This document shows, one piece after another, positions 14,048 to 24,675 of a stretch of 29,451 nucleotides of DNA. The stretch lies in NCBI GenBank assembly GCA_947442095.1, contig CANEVG010000006.1, positions 1-29,451 on the forward strand. The letters run 5' to 3'. A model generated the notes under the pieces. That model was not told the origin of the DNA. It made no database searches and was given only the letters and a program-made list of their open reading frames with translations. Each line of letters opens with the position of its first letter. Position 1 is the stretch's first letter. The stretch is from Sphingomonadaceae bacterium. Its GTDB lineage: Bacteria; Pseudomonadota; Alphaproteobacteria; Sphingomonadales; Sphingomonadaceae. Both the position numbers and the translations under genes were made by a program.

Positions 14048-16555
14048 ATGAAGACGACAGCGCGGGTAGTGGTCATCGGCGGCGGTGTGGTGGGCGTGAG
14101 CACGCTGTACCACCTTGCCAAACTGGGCTGGTCGGATAGCGTCCTGATCGAGCGGAAAGAGCTGACATCCGGCTCCACGTGGCACGCGGCCGGCCTGCTG
14201 CCGCTGTTCAATCTGAGCTACTCGGTGGGCAAGCTCCACCAGTATTCGGTTGATTTCTATCCGAGCCTTGAGGCTGAGACCGAACTCAATGTCGGATTCT
14301 CCAATGTCTCGAACATTCGCCTTGCCACTACGCGCGACCGGATGGACGAGTACAAGTATTATGCCGGGGTCGCGAGCACGATCGGGGTGGAGGTCAATTT
14401 CCTGAGCCCCGACGAGGTCAAGGCGATCTGGCCGCTGGCGGACATGACGGGTGTGCTCGGCGCGATCCAGCATCCGGCGGACGGCTATATCCAGCCCGCC
14501 GATCTGACTCAGGCGCTGGCCAAGGGTGCCCGCCAGCTAGGCGCTACGATCTATCGCAACACCACCGTGACGGGCATCACCCAGAAGGCCAATGGCGAGT
14601 GGGTGGTGACGACCGACCAGGGCGAGATCACCTGCGAGCACGTCGTCTCCGCCACTGGCAGCTTCGCGCGCCAGACGGGTGAGATGATCGGGCTCGATAT
14701 CCCGGTCGTGCCGGTCGAGCACCAGTATATCGTGACCGAGCAGCACCCCGAAATCATGGCGCGGCGCAAGGCGGGCCTCCCTGAAATGGGCGTGCTGCGC
14801 GAGAGCGATGCGAGCTGGTACATGCGCGAGGAAGCGGGTGGCCTGCTGCTCGGGCCTTACGAGATCGGCGCGCCTGCGTGCTATGTGAAGGGTCCGGCGG
14901 CCAACAGCGAATACGAACTCTTCCCAGATGCTCTGGAGCGGCTTGAGCCCTATATTCTCTCGGCCATGGCGCGCGTGCCGGCGTTCGGCGAAGTCGGCGT
15001 CAAGAAGGTTTATAACGGCGCGATTGCTTATACCCCCGATGGTTCACCGATTGTCGGCCCGGCGTGGGACAAGAAGAACTTCTGGCTTAACGAGGGCCAT
15101 TCTTTCGGCATCACCGCCGCTGGCGGCGCTGGCTGGCAGCTGGCGCAGTGGATCGTGGAAGGCGAGCCCAGCATCGACATGATGGGCGTCGATCCGCGCC
15201 GCTTCGGCGATTATGCGGGTGAGGGCTACCTCATCCAGAAGAACGAGGAGGCCTATGCCAAGGTCTTCACTGTGCACTACCCCGATGAAGAGCGCGAGGC
15301 CGCGCGGCCGCTGCGCCGCACGCCATGCTACGACCGGATGAAGGCCCTGGGCGCCGTGTTCGGCTCGGTGTTTGGCTGGGAGCGCCCCAACTGGTTCGCG
15401 CCCGAGGGCTATGAACTGAGCGAGGCCGATCTCGATAAGCCCGACGTTATCCTGAACCACAACCACCCCGATGTGCCGGGCGAGCCGATCCGCGAGAAGT
15501 GGGCGTTCCGCCGCTCGAACTATTTCGATCATGTGGGCAACGAATGCCGCCACGTTACCGAGCATGTCGGCCTGCAGGACATGTCGGCGTTTGCCAAGTG
15601 CATGATCTCCGGCCCCGGTGCGGAAGACTGGCTGAATGGCCTGCTTTCCAACGTGGTGCCCAAGAAGACCGGCCGCGTGACGCTGAGCTACCTTCTGACC
15701 AAGGATGGCGGCGTGCGGGCGGAGTTCACCGTCTACAAGAAGGGTCCGCAGTCCTATTACCTCGTCTCGGCAGGCGCGCTGGAGCGGCATGATCAGGACT
15801 ATCTGGTCAAGGCGCTGCCGACCGACGGTTCGGTGCGCTTCGAGCGGCTGACGACGGCGATGGGCGTGCTGGTGATCGCGGGGCCGAAATCGCGCGATGT
15901 GCTGGCCAAGCTGACCCACACCGATCTTTCCAACGCGGCGTTCCCCTGGCTCACCGGCCAGTCGGTCTCCATCGCGGCGGCCAAGGTCGATCTGCTGCGG
16001 GTGAACTTCATTGGCGAGCTGGGCTGGGAAATCCACCACCCGATCGAGCTGCAGAACTACATCTTCGACAAGCTGATGGCGGCGGGCGCGGAATTCCAGA
16101 TCAAGCCCTTCGGCATTCGCGCGATGACCGCGATGGCGATCGAAAAGAGCTACAAGCTGATCCCGCGCGAGCTTTCGATCGAATATGCCGCGCTGGAGAG
16201 CGGGCTGGACCGTTTCGTCAGCTTCAAGAAGCTCGCGTTCCATGGCCGCGAAGGCCTGCTGGCGCGCAAGGAAGCGGGTCTCAAGTGGCAGTTCGTCACG
16301 CTCGAAGTGTTCGGCGTGACCGACGCCGATGCGCGCGGGTCTGAACCGATCCTGCGGGATGGTACGCTGGTTGGCCGCGCGACTTCGGGCGGCTATGGTT
16401 GGCGCTGTGGCAAGAGCCTGGCCTTGGCTATGGTCGCGCCGGAACATGCCGCGGTGGGCACGGAACTGGAGATCACGATCCTGGACGAAACCCGCCGCGC
16501 CGTGATCATCCCGGACTCGCCGTTCGACCCGGACAACAACGCATTGCGGAGCTGA
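14048..16555 (+). CDS. Dimethylglycine dehydrogenase (FAD/folate, mitochondrial-type single chain)
   Basis: An 835-residue flavoprotein of the DMGDH/SARDH family. It should remove a methyl group from N,N-dimethylglycine, giving sarcosine and passing the C1 unit to tetrahydrofolate. The FAD-binding motif GGGVVG is at 11-16. His46 in SGSTWHAAG is the position that carries covalent FAD in the mammalian enzyme. The oxidase domain runs to about 365, a linker domain to about 430, a GcvT-type folate domain to about 705, and a GcvT C-terminal barrel to about 820. Because soxBDAG downstream handles sarcosine, dimethylglycine is the likeliest substrate; sarcosine itself is the alternative. A good ribosome-binding site (GAGGGGCGAG) precedes the ATG. 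The next gene starts 5 bases after the stop. Confidence 0.88.
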   Translation: MKTTARVVVIGGGVVGVSTLYHLAKLGWSDSVLIERKELTSGSTWHAAGLLPLFNLSYSVGKLHQYSVDFYPSLEAETELNVGFSNVSNIRLATTRDRMDEYKYYAGVASTIGVEVNFLSPDEVKAIWPLADMTGVLGAIQHPADGYIQPADLTQALAKGARQLGATIYRNTTVTGITQKANGEWVVTTDQGEITCEHVVSATGSFARQTGEMIGLDIPVVPVEHQYIVTEQHPEIMARRKAGLPEMGVLRESDASWYMREEAGGLLLGPYEIGAPACYVKGPAANSEYELFPDALERLEPYILSAMARVPAFGEVGVKKVYNGAIAYTPDGSPIVGPAWDKKNFWLNEGHSFGITAAGGAGWQLAQWIVEGEPSIDMMGVDPRRFGDYAGEGYLIQKNEEAYAKVFTVHYPDEEREAARPLRRTPCYDRMKALGAVFGSVFGWERPNWFAPEGYELSEADLDKPDVILNHNHPDVPGEPIREKWAFRRSNYFDHVGNECRHVTEHVGLQDMSAFAKCMISGPGAEDWLNGLLSNVVPKKTGRVTLSYLLTKDGGVRAEFTVYKKGPQSYYLVSAGALERHDQDYLVKALPTDGSVRFERLTTAMGVLVIAGPKSRDVLAKLTHTDLSNAAFPWLTGQSVSIAAAKVDLLRVNFIGELGWEIHHPIELQNYIFDKLMAAGAEFQIKPFGIRAMTAMAIEKSYKLIPRELSIEYAALESGLDRFVSFKKLAFHGREGLLARKEAGLKWQFVTLEVFGVTDADARGSEPILRDGTLVGRATSGGYGWRCGKSLALAMVAPEHAAVGTELEITILDETRRAVIIPDSPFDPDNNALRS

Positions 16556-16560
16556 CGCAC

Positions 16561-17808
16561 ATGCTGCACTTTGACGCGATTGCCGAAAGCCTGAAGCAGA
16601 CCCGCACCGGGTACACGCTGCCGCAGAACCTCTATGTGAGCGAAGAGGCCTACCGCTTCGACACCGAGGTCATGCTGAAATCGGTGTGGCTCTATGCTTG
16701 CACCACCGCGCATGTGAAGAACGCGGGCGACCAGTTCCTGTTCGAGCTGGGCGAAACTTCGGTGATCGTGGTTCGCGACAAGCAGGGCGAGATCCGCGCC
16801 TTCCACAACACCTGCACGCACCGCGGCGCCAAGCTGTGTGAGAGCGCGGGCAAGTCTGCGCGCATCACCTGCCCCTATCACCAATGGACCTTTGCGCTCG
16901 ATGGCAAACTGCTCGCCGCGCGCAACATGCCCGAAGACTTCAACAAGGCGGACAACGGCCTGCGCCCGGTTGCGCTGGAGAATATCGGCGGGCTCATTTT
17001 CCTGTGCCTTTCGGACAATCCGCCGCCGATCGACCGGGTGAAGGCCGATATCGAGGCGCAGATCGGCCTCTACGACATGAGCAAGCTCAAGGTTGCGGTG
17101 CAGGACGATCTGATCGAGCCGGCTAACTGGAAGCTCGTGATGGAAAACAACCGCGAGTGCTATCACTGCGATGCAGGCCATCCCGAACTGATGAAGTCGC
17201 TCTCGACGTACGGCTTTGGCAAGGGGCTGCCTGAGGACGGCGAGGCCGATGTGGTCGATGATGCCGCGTTCGATGCCATGCTGGAGGCACAGCGCCAGCG
17301 CTGGCAGGATCTGGGCATCTATCACGATCTGATCGAGTTTCCGGACAATTGGTGGCACCGCGTGGCCCGCTTGCCGCTCGCCAATGGCGCGGTTACGCAG
17401 ACACTGGACGGTAAGCCTGCCAGCAAGAAGCTGATCTGGCCGCATGGCGATCAGGAGCAGACCAGCCTTTCGGTGTGGACGCAGCCCAATTCCTGGCACC
17501 ACTTCTGCTGCGATCACGTGGTGACGTTCTCGCTCACCCCGCTGGGGCCGGAGAAGACGCTGCTGCGCACCACCTGGCTCGTGCACGAAGATGCAGTTGA
17601 AGGCGTGGACTACGACCCCGATAACCTCGCTGCCGTGTGGCGCGCGACCAATGCGCAGGACAGCCATTTTTCGGCGATCAACCATCAGGGCATCAAGGGC
17701 GATGGCTATCGGCCCGGCATGTACTCGGTCGAGGAGAAGCTGGTGGACGCGTTCAAGACTTTCTACGTCGAGGCATCCAAGGCAGCACTTGAAGGCAAGA
17801 CACGATGA
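16561..17808 (+). CDS. gbcA: Rieske oxygenase subunit of glycine betaine monooxygenase (GbcA-like)
   Basis: A 415-residue ring-hydroxylating-type oxygenase alpha subunit. The Rieske [2Fe-2S] ligands are Cys85-x-His87 (CTHRGAKLC) and Cys104-x2-His107 (CPYHQW). The mononuclear iron site is ENNRECYHCDAGH, with His202 and His207, and a probable third ligand Asp367 in NAQDSHFSAINHQG. In the GbcA family it demethylates glycine betaine to dimethylglycine with O2, releasing formaldehyde. Its place between dimethylglycine dehydrogenase and soxB supports that substrate over carnitine or stachydrine. The ATG at 16561 is preceded by CGGAG at a 9-base spacing; a longer in-frame opening runs back into the previous gene and is rejected. 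The matching flavin/ferredoxin reductase (GbcB) is not adjacent. The stop overlaps the soxB start by 4 bases. Confidence 0.88.
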   Translation: MLHFDAIAESLKQTRTGYTLPQNLYVSEEAYRFDTEVMLKSVWLYACTTAHVKNAGDQFLFELGETSVIVVRDKQGEIRAFHNTCTHRGAKLCESAGKSARITCPYHQWTFALDGKLLAARNMPEDFNKADNGLRPVALENIGGLIFLCLSDNPPPIDRVKADIEAQIGLYDMSKLKVAVQDDLIEPANWKLVMENNRECYHCDAGHPELMKSLSTYGFGKGLPEDGEADVVDDAAFDAMLEAQRQRWQDLGIYHDLIEFPDNWWHRVARLPLANGAVTQTLDGKPASKKLIWPHGDQEQTSLSVWTQPNSWHHFCCDHVVTFSLTPLGPEKTLLRTTWLVHEDAVEGVDYDPDNLAAVWRATNAQDSHFSAINHQGIKGDGYRPGMYSVEEKLVDAFKTFYVEASKAALEGKTR

Positions 17809-19058
17809 AGCGGTTTTCCGGCTTCAACCTGATCGGTGAGGCGTTTCGCAGCCATCAGGGCTGGCCCGAGCATTGGCCAGACAAGGCTCCCAAGGCGAGC
17901 TACGATGCCATCATCGTCGGCGCGGGCGGGCATGGTCTGGGCGCGGCCTATTACCTTGCTAAGAAGTACGGCATCACCAATGTCGCGGTGATCGAGAAGG
18001 GCTGGCTGGGCGGCGGCAATACGGGCCGCAATACCACGATCATCCGCTCGAACTACCTCTATGACGAGAGCGCGCATCTCTATGATCACGCGGTCAAGCT
18101 GTGGGACGGGCTGAGCCAGGAGCTCAACTACAACATCATGTATTCCAAGCGCGGCGTGCTGATGCTCGCGCACAATGTGCATGATGTGCAGAGCTTCAAG
18201 CGCCACATCCATGCCAACCGGCTGAACGGCGTCGACAACGAGTGGCTGACGGCGGAGGAGTGCCAGGCCTATTGTCCGCCGCTGGATATCTCACCCAATG
18301 CGCGCCATCCGGTGCTGGGCGGCGCGCTGCAGCGGCGCGGCGGCACGGCGCGGCATGACAGCGTGGCCTGGGGCTATGCCCGCGCGGCGGCGGCGCTGGG
18401 CGTCGATATCATCCAGAACTGCGCCGTCACGGGCATCCGGCGCGGCGCTGACGGCGCGATCGAAGGCGTGGAGACCGAGCGCGGGTTTATTGCCTCAAAG
18501 CGCGTGGGCGTTTCGGCGGCGGGCAGCACTTCGCTGGTGATGAAGATGGCGGGCCTTGATTTCCCGCTGGAAAGCTATCCGCTGCAGGCGCTGGTGTCGG
18601 AGCCGGTCAAGCCGATCTTCCCTTGCGTGGTCATGTCGAACACGGTGCACGCTTACATGAGCCAGTCCGACAAGGGCGAGCTGGTGATTGGCGCAGGCAC
18701 GGACCAGTACACCAGTTATTCGCAGCGCGGCGCGTTCCACATCGTGGAGCATACCTTGGCGGCGATCTGCGAGATTTTCCCGATCTTCACGCGCATGCGG
18801 ATGCTGCGCACCTGGGGCGGGATTGTCGACGTGACGCCGGACCGGTCACCGGTGCTCGGCAAGACGCCGGTCAAGGGGCTCTATGTCAACTGCGGCTGGG
18901 GCACCGGCGGGTTCAAGGCGACCCCGGGGGCAGGCGACTTGCTCGCCTATACCATGGCGCACGACGAGCCGCACAAGATCAACGCGCCCTACAACCTCGA
19001 CCGGTTCCGGAATGGCCGGCTGATCGACGAGGCGGCGGCTGCCGCCGTCGCGCACTGA
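17805..19058 (+). CDS. soxB: Sarcosine oxidase beta subunit
   Basis: A 417-residue flavoprotein and the catalytic subunit of heterotetrameric sarcosine oxidase, which converts sarcosine to glycine, H2O2 and methylene-THF. The FAD motif GAGGHGLGAAYYLAK is near 39-53. The GNTGRNTTIIRSNYL block (about 70-85) is typical of SoxB. The covalent FMN site at the alpha/beta interface is expected at His184 in GGTARHDSVAWGYARAA. The GTGGFKATPGAG segment near the C-terminus closes the FAD site. Length matches the family (about 405-420). The ATG overlaps the oxygenase stop (ATGA), and soxD starts 10 bases after its stop, the usual soxBDAG order. Peroxide is a by-product, but no catalase is in the window. 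Confidence 0.95.
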   Translation: MKRFSGFNLIGEAFRSHQGWPEHWPDKAPKASYDAIIVGAGGHGLGAAYYLAKKYGITNVAVIEKGWLGGGNTGRNTTIIRSNYLYDESAHLYDHAVKLWDGLSQELNYNIMYSKRGVLMLAHNVHDVQSFKRHIHANRLNGVDNEWLTAEECQAYCPPLDISPNARHPVLGGALQRRGGTARHDSVAWGYARAAAALGVDIIQNCAVTGIRRGADGAIEGVETERGFIASKRVGVSAAGSTSLVMKMAGLDFPLESYPLQALVSEPVKPIFPCVVMSNTVHAYMSQSDKGELVIGAGTDQYTSYSQRGAFHIVEHTLAAICEIFPIFTRMRMLRTWGGIVDVTPDRSPVLGKTPVKGLYVNCGWGTGGFKATPGAGDLLAYTMAHDEPHKINAPYNLDRFRNGRLIDEAAAAAVAH

Positions 19059-19068
19059 GGCACCAGAC

Positions 19069-19341
19069 ATGCTGCTGATCCATTGCCCTTATTGCGAAGA
19101 GGCACGCCCCGAGGTGGAGTTCGTCTATGGCGGCGAGGCGCATATTGCGCGTCCGCTCGACCCTTCGACCTATTCGGACGCCGAGTGGGAGGAGTTCCTC
19201 TACATCCGCAGCAATCCGCGCGGGCGGCACCATGAGCGCTGGCGGCACACGCATGGCTGCGGGCGCTTCTTCAATGCGGTGCGCGATACGGTGACGGATG
19301 TGTTCGAGACGACCTATAAAGCCGGGGAGCCGCGCAAGTGA
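19069..19341 (+). CDS. soxD: Sarcosine oxidase delta subunit
   Basis: A 90-residue zinc-binding subunit of heterotetrameric sarcosine oxidase. Cys6-x2-Cys9 (HCPYCEEARPEVEF) and the later HTHGCGRFFNAVRDT segment, with His60/His62 and Cys64, supply the Zn ligands known from the family. The DAEWEEFLYIRSNPRGRHHERW stretch in between is the hallmark of SoxD. The stop shares bases with the GTG start of soxA (GTGA), so the two are coupled. The small size is normal. Confidence 0.95.
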   Translation: MLLIHCPYCEEARPEVEFVYGGEAHIARPLDPSTYSDAEWEEFLYIRSNPRGRHHERWRHTHGCGRFFNAVRDTVTDVFETTYKAGEPRK

Positions 19342-22202
19342 GTGGTTTCAGGCTGGCAGACGGTGGGCGTGTTGATCGCCGCACGAAGCGTTCCTTTACG
19401 TTCGATGGCAAAGCGCAGTGGGGCTATGCCGGCGATAGCCTCGCTTCGGCCTTGCTGGCGCAAGGGCAGATGCTGTTCGGCCGTTCGTTCAAGTATCACC
19501 GCCCGCGCGGCATCCTCGGCGCGGGCGTGGAAGAGCCCAATGCGCTGGTGACGGTTGATCGCGGTCCGGGGCGTGTGACGCCCAACCTGCGTGCGCCTTC
19601 GGTGCCGATCTACGACGGGCTTCACGCCACGAGCCAAAACCGTTTTCCCTCGCTCAAGACCGATCTGCTCGCAGTCAACAACGTTTTTTCCGCGTTCTTC
19701 CCGGCGGGGTTCTACAACAAGACCTTCATGTGGCCGCGCGGCGCGTGGGAGAAGGTCTATGAGCCAATCATCCGCCGTCTGGCGGGCCTTGGCGATAGCC
19801 CCAAAACGCGCGATCCGGATCATTACGATGCGACCTATGCGCATTGCGAGACGTTGATCGTCGGCGCTGGTCCGGCGGGCGTCGCGGCAGCGCTTGACGC
19901 AGCTGCAGGCGGCGGGCGCGTGATCCTGATCGACGAGCAGGAAGAAATCGGCGGCGGCGCTCTGAGTGATCCGGCGCAGTGGGGCTGGCTGGCCGAGGCG
20001 AGCGCGAAGCTGGCGGCGGCGGGCAACGTGACCGTGCTTTCGCGCACCACGGCGATTGGGCATTATCATCAGAACTTCGTGGTCGCGGCCGAGCGGCTGA
20101 CCGATCACCTCTCGCTCGCCGAAGCGGAGGGTCCACGCGAAAAGCTATGGCGCATCCGCGCCGGCGAAGTCGTGCTGGCGATGGGCGCTATCGAACGCCC
20201 TCTGGTATTCGAGGGGAACGATGTGCCCGGCGTGATGCTGGCAAGCGCGGCGCGCACCTTTGCGCTGCGCTACGGCGTGGCGGTAGGGCGCAAGCTCGTC
20301 GTGATGGCGGTCCACGATAGCGGCTGGCGCGATGCGCTCGCGCTGCAGGAGGCGGGCGTCAACATCGCCGCGATTGTCGATCTGCGGCGAGATATCGACC
20401 CGGCGCTGGCGGAAGCCGCGCGCGCTGCCCGGATCGGTTGCTACACTGGCTATGCGGTGACCAAGGTCACCGGGCGGCAAGCGGTAACCGGCGTGAAGAT
20501 CGCGCTGGATGGCGTTGCCAAGGAGCAGTCGCTCGAATGCGACGCGGTGCTGATGGCGGGTGGGTGGACGCCCACCGTGCACTTGTGGAGCCACGCCAAA
20601 GGCACGCTGCGCTGGGATGAGGCGTGGGGCGCCTATCTGCCGGACAAGAGCCATGAGAATTTGCGCTGTGTGGGTGCCTGCGCCGTGGCTTGGGACTTCG
20701 GTTCGGGCCTCGCCATCGGCGCCCTGCCTGCCGCGAAGCCGCTGCATGAAAGCAAGGCTTTCGTCGATTTCCAGAACGACGTGAAGGCGCGCGATATCGG
20801 TTTGGCGGTGCAAGAGGGCTTCCGCTCGATCGAGCATATCAAGCGTTATACCACCAACGGCATGGCGACCGATCAGGGCAAGACCTCGAACCTCAACGGC
20901 CTCCAGATCGCGTCCGACGTGCTGGCAAAGCCCGTCACCGAAATCGGCCTAACGACGTTCCGCCCGCCCTATACGCCGCAGAGCTTCGGCGCGATGCTGG
21001 GGCACCACAAGGAAGCGCTGTTCCAGCCTCTGCGCAAGACCGGGATCGACGACTGGGCCGAGCGCAAGGGCGCGGTTTACGAGAATGTCGCGCAGTGGCG
21101 GCGCGCGCGCTATTTCCCGCTGATCGGGGAAGACATGGATGCTGCCGTGGCGCGCGAATGCCTTGGCGTGCGCTCTGCCGTTGGCATTTTCGATGCCTCG
21201 ACGCTCGGCAAGATCGAGGTTGTCGGCCCCGATGCGGCTGAGTTCCTCAATCGCATGTACACGAACCCGTGGAAGTCGCTCGAACCGGGCCGCTGCCGTT
21301 ATGGCCTGCTGCTGGGCGAGCACGGGTTCATCATCGACGACGGCGTTTCGGCACGGCTTGCGCCCGATCGCTTCCACCTGACGACCACGACCGGCGGCGC
21401 GGCGCGCGTGCTGGGGATGATGGAGGACTACCTCCAGACCGAATGGTCTGACCTTGATGTCTGGCTTACCAGCACGACTGAGCAATGGGCCGTGATCGCG
21501 TTGCAGGGCCCGAAGGCGCGCGAGGTGATCGCGCCGCTGATGGAAGGCATCGACCTTTCGGCGGAAGCCTTCCCGCATATGGCGGTGCGCGAGGGGCATA
21601 TCTGCGGCGTCGAAACCCGCCTGTTCCGCGTGAGCTTCACCGGCGAACTGGGCTTCGAGGTCAATGTACCCGCACAGCACGGCCGCATGGTGTGGGAAGC
21701 GATCTGGGCCGAAGGGCAGAAGCACGGCGTCGTACCCTATGGCACCGAGACGATGCACGTGCTGCGCGCCGAGAAGGGCTTCATCATCGTGGGCCAGGAT
21801 ACCGATGGAACGGTCACGCCGGACGATGCCGGGCTGGGCTGGGCTGTTGGCAAGAAGAAGCCCGATTTCGTCGGCAAGCGCTCGCTGGCGCGGCCTGATA
21901 TCGTGGCGACAGGGCGCAAGCAGCTTGTCGGCCTCTTGACCGATGATCCGCAGGCGGTGCTGGAAGAAGGTGCGCAGATTGTCGCGGACCCGAACCAGCC
22001 GGTGCCGATGACGATGATCGGCCATGTCACCTCCTCGTATCACAGCGCCACACTGGGCCGCTCGATCGCGATGGCGCTGGTGGCGGGTGGTCGTGACCGC
22101 ATGGGCGAGACGCTGCATGTGCCGATGCCGGGCGGTGTGATCAGCGCCAAGGTGGTCGCGCCGATGTTCTATGATGCAGAAGGGAGCCGCCTCAATGGTT
22201 GA
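19338..22202 (+). CDS. soxA: Sarcosine oxidase alpha subunit
   Basis: A 954-residue subunit. The N-terminal ~100 residues have the ferredoxin-like fold expected from the family (RSFKYHRPRGILGAGVEEPNALV) but contain no cysteine, as in known SoxA. The NAD-binding domain starts at about 170 with VGAGPAGVAAALDAAAGG. The second nucleotide half includes LAMGAIERPLVFEGNDVPGVMLA. From about 570 to the end it is a GcvT-type folate domain, ending in the barrel that contacts THF. It holds NAD and part of the FMN and passes formaldehyde through a channel to THF. The start is GTG (19338), chosen because it overlaps the soxD stop and no better start exists. The 3' end overlaps soxG by 8 bases. Confidence 0.94.
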   Translation: MSGFRLADGGRVDRRTKRSFTFDGKAQWGYAGDSLASALLAQGQMLFGRSFKYHRPRGILGAGVEEPNALVTVDRGPGRVTPNLRAPSVPIYDGLHATSQNRFPSLKTDLLAVNNVFSAFFPAGFYNKTFMWPRGAWEKVYEPIIRRLAGLGDSPKTRDPDHYDATYAHCETLIVGAGPAGVAAALDAAAGGGRVILIDEQEEIGGGALSDPAQWGWLAEASAKLAAAGNVTVLSRTTAIGHYHQNFVVAAERLTDHLSLAEAEGPREKLWRIRAGEVVLAMGAIERPLVFEGNDVPGVMLASAARTFALRYGVAVGRKLVVMAVHDSGWRDALALQEAGVNIAAIVDLRRDIDPALAEAARAARIGCYTGYAVTKVTGRQAVTGVKIALDGVAKEQSLECDAVLMAGGWTPTVHLWSHAKGTLRWDEAWGAYLPDKSHENLRCVGACAVAWDFGSGLAIGALPAAKPLHESKAFVDFQNDVKARDIGLAVQEGFRSIEHIKRYTTNGMATDQGKTSNLNGLQIASDVLAKPVTEIGLTTFRPPYTPQSFGAMLGHHKEALFQPLRKTGIDDWAERKGAVYENVAQWRRARYFPLIGEDMDAAVARECLGVRSAVGIFDASTLGKIEVVGPDAAEFLNRMYTNPWKSLEPGRCRYGLLLGEHGFIIDDGVSARLAPDRFHLTTTTGGAARVLGMMEDYLQTEWSDLDVWLTSTTEQWAVIALQGPKAREVIAPLMEGIDLSAEAFPHMAVREGHICGVETRLFRVSFTGELGFEVNVPAQHGRMVWEAIWAEGQKHGVVPYGTETMHVLRAEKGFIIVGQDTDGTVTPDDAGLGWAVGKKKPDFVGKRSLARPDIVATGRKQLVGLLTDDPQAVLEEGAQIVADPNQPVPMTMIGHVTSSYHSATLGRSIAMALVAGGRDRMGETLHVPMPGGVISAKVVAPMFYDAEGSRLNG

Positions 22203-22749
22203 GATTGGGGTTAAGATCGCTCCCGTCGCGGTGTCTGCCGCAGACCTCAAGCTGGGTTCAGGTCCAGTTGAAGGCACCGGTGTGCGGCTGTCGCATGCGG
22301 AGACCAAAGCCCGGTATTCGCTTCGCGCGCGCGATGCGGCCGTGCTGGATGGCGTATTGGGCCGCAAATTGCCAGCGAAGATCGGCGATACGGCAGATGG
22401 CATCGCCTGCCTTGGTCCGGACGAATGGTATGCGCTGTTGCCGGAAGGCACCACGCTGCCCAAGGGCGAGGGCCTGCCCGTCAGCGTCGTCGATGTGTCT
22501 TCGCGCGCGCTTGGCTTTGTGCTGGAAGGCCCCGGCGCGCTGGCGGTGCTTTCCAGTGGCTGCCCGCTGGATCTGGCGAAGTTGGCGGTTGGCCGCGCGA
22601 CGCGCACGGTGTTCGAGACGGTCGAGATCGTGGTTTGGCGCGAGGCTGAGGACCGCTGGCACGTGGAAGTCTGGCGCAGCTTTGCGATCTGGCTGTGGCA
22701 CGCGTTTCTCGCAGCCATGCACAGTTCAGGTGGGCATGCTGCAAAATGA
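22195..22749 (+). CDS. soxG: Sarcosine oxidase gamma subunit
   Basis: A 184-residue protein, the last of the four sarcosine oxidase subunits. It has the SoxG pattern GPDEWYALLPEG, then VVDVSSRALGFVLEGPGALAVLSSGCPLDL, then RSFAIWLWHAFL near the C-terminus. It is structurally related to the GcvT fold but carries no cofactor. I chose the ATG at 22195 because AGAAGGGAG lies 8 bases upstream; an ATG at 22171 would add eight residues inside soxA. It overlaps soxA by 8 bases and the following editing-domain gene by 4. Confidence 0.92.
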   Translation: MVEIGVKIAPVAVSAADLKLGSGPVEGTGVRLSHAETKARYSLRARDAAVLDGVLGRKLPAKIGDTADGIACLGPDEWYALLPEGTTLPKGEGLPVSVVDVSSRALGFVLEGPGALAVLSSGCPLDLAKLAVGRATRTVFETVEIVVWREAEDRWHVEVWRSFAIWLWHAFLAAMHSSGGHAAK

Positions 22750-23251
22750 GCGAGGCCGCGCTCAAGGACGCCCTTGCTGTGCTTGGGATTGGCTGGTCGC
22801 TCCTTGAGCACGAGGCCGTGTTCACGGTCGAGGAAAGCCTCGCGATCCACAATGCACTGCCCGGCGCGCACACCAAGAACCTGTTCCTCAAGGATAGCGG
22901 CGGGCAGTTCTGGCTAGTGACGGTGGAGCATGCCAAGCGCGTCGATTTGAAGGCGCTGTCCGGCGTGATCGGCTCCAAGAAGCTGAGCTTTGGCAAGGCC
23001 GAGAACATGGAGGCGCTGCTTGGCGTGACGCCGGGTTCGGTGACCCCGCTAGCCGCGCTCAATGACGCGGGCCATGCTGTGCGCGTGGTGATCGATTCCG
23101 AGCTTGCGGCGGCTGCTACGGTGAACGTCCATCCCTTGCGCAACACGGCGACGATTGGCCTTTCCGGCGCTGATCTTTGCCGCGCACTGACCGAATGGGG
23201 CCACGCGCCGCTTCTGGCAGCCATCCCAGAACGTCCCCAAGTCGATCCGGC

Positions 23252-23255
<4 letters not shown>
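22746..23255 (+). CDS. YbaK/ProX (PrdX) family aminoacyl-tRNA deacylase
   Basis: A 169-residue stand-alone editing domain. These proteins hydrolyse mischarged tRNA, most often Ala-tRNA(Pro) or Cys-tRNA(Pro), in trans to prolyl-tRNA synthetase. The family features are visible: LEHEAVFTVEES at about 20-32, GAHTKNLFLKD at about 39-50 with the conserved lysine, LSFGKAENMEALLGVTPGSVTPLAALND at about 78-105, and VNVHPLRNTATIGLSGADL at about 118-136. It is translationally coupled to both neighbours (ATGA overlap with soxG and with the serine dehydratase). That is an unexpected place for a tRNA quality-control gene; a link to imino or amino acids accumulating in this pathway is inference. The exact mischarged substrate is unknown. 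Confidence 0.88.
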
Positions 23256-24628
<1,373 letters not shown>

Positions 24629-24675
24629 AAGGCAGCAACAGTTCGCCTGCCGTTCCGTCTCTGCCCGTACTTGTT

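Noticed and set aside
15044..16447. 467-codon open frame on the minus strand
   Set aside because: Antisense to the dimethylglycine dehydrogenase gene; no family features.
16399..16560. Upstream extension of the Rieske oxygenase gene into the dehydrogenase gene
   Set aside because: The in-frame opening continues upstream, but the extra residues overlap the GcvT C-terminal domain of the previous gene in another frame; the ATG at 16561 has a ribosome-binding site and matches family length.
20949..22871. 640-codon open frame on the minus strand
   Set aside because: It lies antisense to soxA, soxG and the editing-domain gene, all with clear family motifs; its sequence is Arg/His/Ala-rich low-information protein as expected from GC-rich antisense frames.
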